Assembly: GCA_963712595.1 (NCBI GenBank)
Contig: CAVQIM010000001.1
Location: forward strand, 62,001-126,000
Origin: VRUE01 sp963712595
GTDB lineage: Bacteria; Actinomycetota; Thermoleophilia; Solirubrobacterales; 70-9
Direction: 5' to 3'
Length of the DNA: 64,000 bases
This document shows positions 63,562 to 64,000 of the stretch, piece by piece (position 1 is the stretch's first letter; each line of letters starts with the position of its first letter). The notes under the pieces were generated by a model. It did no database searches, had not been told where the DNA came from, and worked only from the letters and a program-made list of their open reading frames with translations. Position numbers and translations under genes: made by a program.

Positions 63562-64000
63562 GTCCCCACCCCCGCCGCTTGCGGCTCGGAGATCGTCACT
63601 TCATCCGACCCGTCCTGCTCCTCCAGCCGCACGTTGACCCGCTCCTCCCGCGCCGTCGGCAGGTTCTTCCCCACGTAGTCGGGCCTGATCGGCAGCTCCC
63701 GGTGGCCCCGGTCGCAGAGCACCGCGAGCTGGACGCGCTGGGGGCGACCGTAGTCGAAGAGCGCGTCGATGGCCGCGCGCACGGTACGACCGGTGAAGAG
63801 CACGTCGTCGACGAGGACGACCGTGCGATCGGCGAGGTCGAAGTCGATGTGCGAGGAGTGGACGACCGGCTGTGACCCCGGCGACTTCGCACCTACGTCA
63901 TCTCGGTAGAAGGAGATATCGAGGTCCCCGATCGGCGTTTCGGTTCCGGTCAGCTCATTGAGCAGCTCGCGGAGGCGCCGGGCCAGCAGTGCGCCGCGGG
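63558..64000 (-). CDS. pyrR: Pyrimidine operon regulator / uracil phosphoribosyltransferase PyrR (5' partial)
   Basis: PyrR binds leader RNA of pyr operons and has a minor uracil phosphoribosyltransferase activity. The frame is open to the window edge, so the first residues are missing; about 146 of some 180 are visible. The PRPP-binding loop is in VVLVDDVLFTGRT, preceded by LDISFYRDD and followed by LCDRGHRELPI and DYVGKNLPT. A start at the internal ATG-like codon near 63803 would cut off half the PRPP site and is rejected. It heads the pyrimidine operon. Confidence 0.93.
   Translation of the reverse strand, partial: RGALLARRLRELLNELTGTETPIGDLDISFYRDDVGAKSPGSQPVVHSSHIDFDLADRTVVLVDDVLFTGRTVRAAIDALFDYGRPQRVQLAVLCDRGHRELPIRPDYVGKNLPTAREERVNVRLEEQDGSDEVTISEPQAAGVGT

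Overview
The window is about 64 kb of very GC-rich bacterial chromosome with tightly packed, often overlapping genes and no gene-free stretch longer than about 230 bp. The gene set points to an actinobacterium: actinobacterial-type integration host factor next to gmk and rpoZ, MurT/GatD, a VKOR plus DsbA disulfide system, PrxQ, and the rimP-nusA-infB-rbfA-nrnA-truB-ribF-rpsO translation cluster. The LL-diaminopimelate aminotransferase route, the repeat content and the odd secreted proteins make a deep-branching lineage such as Thermoleophilia/Solirubrobacterales my best guess. That placement is inference. I see no tRNA, rRNA, CRISPR array, prophage or insertion sequence.

Layout. 1-5.7 kb, + strand: a potassium-uptake operon in the unusual order kdpA-kdpC-kdpB, then a short KdpD sensor without a histidine kinase and a membrane-anchored universal-stress protein. 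5.9-7.4 kb: a methyltransferase, a small coupled protein and an acetyltransferase. 7.5-10.8 kb, - strand: a redox/folding operon (cyclophilin, PrxQ, hydrolase, VKOR, DsbA). 10.8-15.1 kb, + strand: lipid kinase, then murT, a methyltransferase and gatD, all translationally coupled. 15.2-19.8 kb: dut and hflX, then an SDR, an MBL-fold enzyme and a cupredoxin-like lipoprotein. 19.8-34.5 kb, all - strand: ftsK, rodZ-like, cinA, thpR, recA, a cupredoxin, miaB, miaA, a P450, two secreted proteins of unknown function, dapF and dapL. 34.8-36.9 kb, + strand: a response regulator/histidine kinase pair.

37.0-64.0 kb is one 25-gene block on the - strand. It starts with the pyrimidine operon (pyrR, pyrB, pyrC, carA, carB and a fused pyrK-pyrD), continues through mihF-gmk-rpoZ-coaBC and the translation cluster, and ends with pnp, an M16 peptidase, dapB, dapA and RNase J. 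With dapL and dapF at 20-22 kb, dapA and dapB give a succinylase-free diaminopimelate route.

The most unusual feature is a set of short palindromic repeats in several families. Family A/B (25.4 and 34.6 kb) and family F (26.9 and 48.3 kb) have conserved cores inside arms that differ completely between copies yet remain self-complementary. Family C (52.4 and 56.0 kb) is about 105 bp long. Family D (32.3, 46.2, 56.7 and 61.2 kb) is about 50 bp long. One C copy is read in frame as the linker that fuses PyrK to PyrD, and one D copy is an in-frame insertion in the PyrK part. Several housekeeping proteins are also altered: a DapF with both catalytic cysteines replaced by serine, a one-domain RimP, a MiaA lacking its insertion region, and a NusA with an added Cys/His motif.
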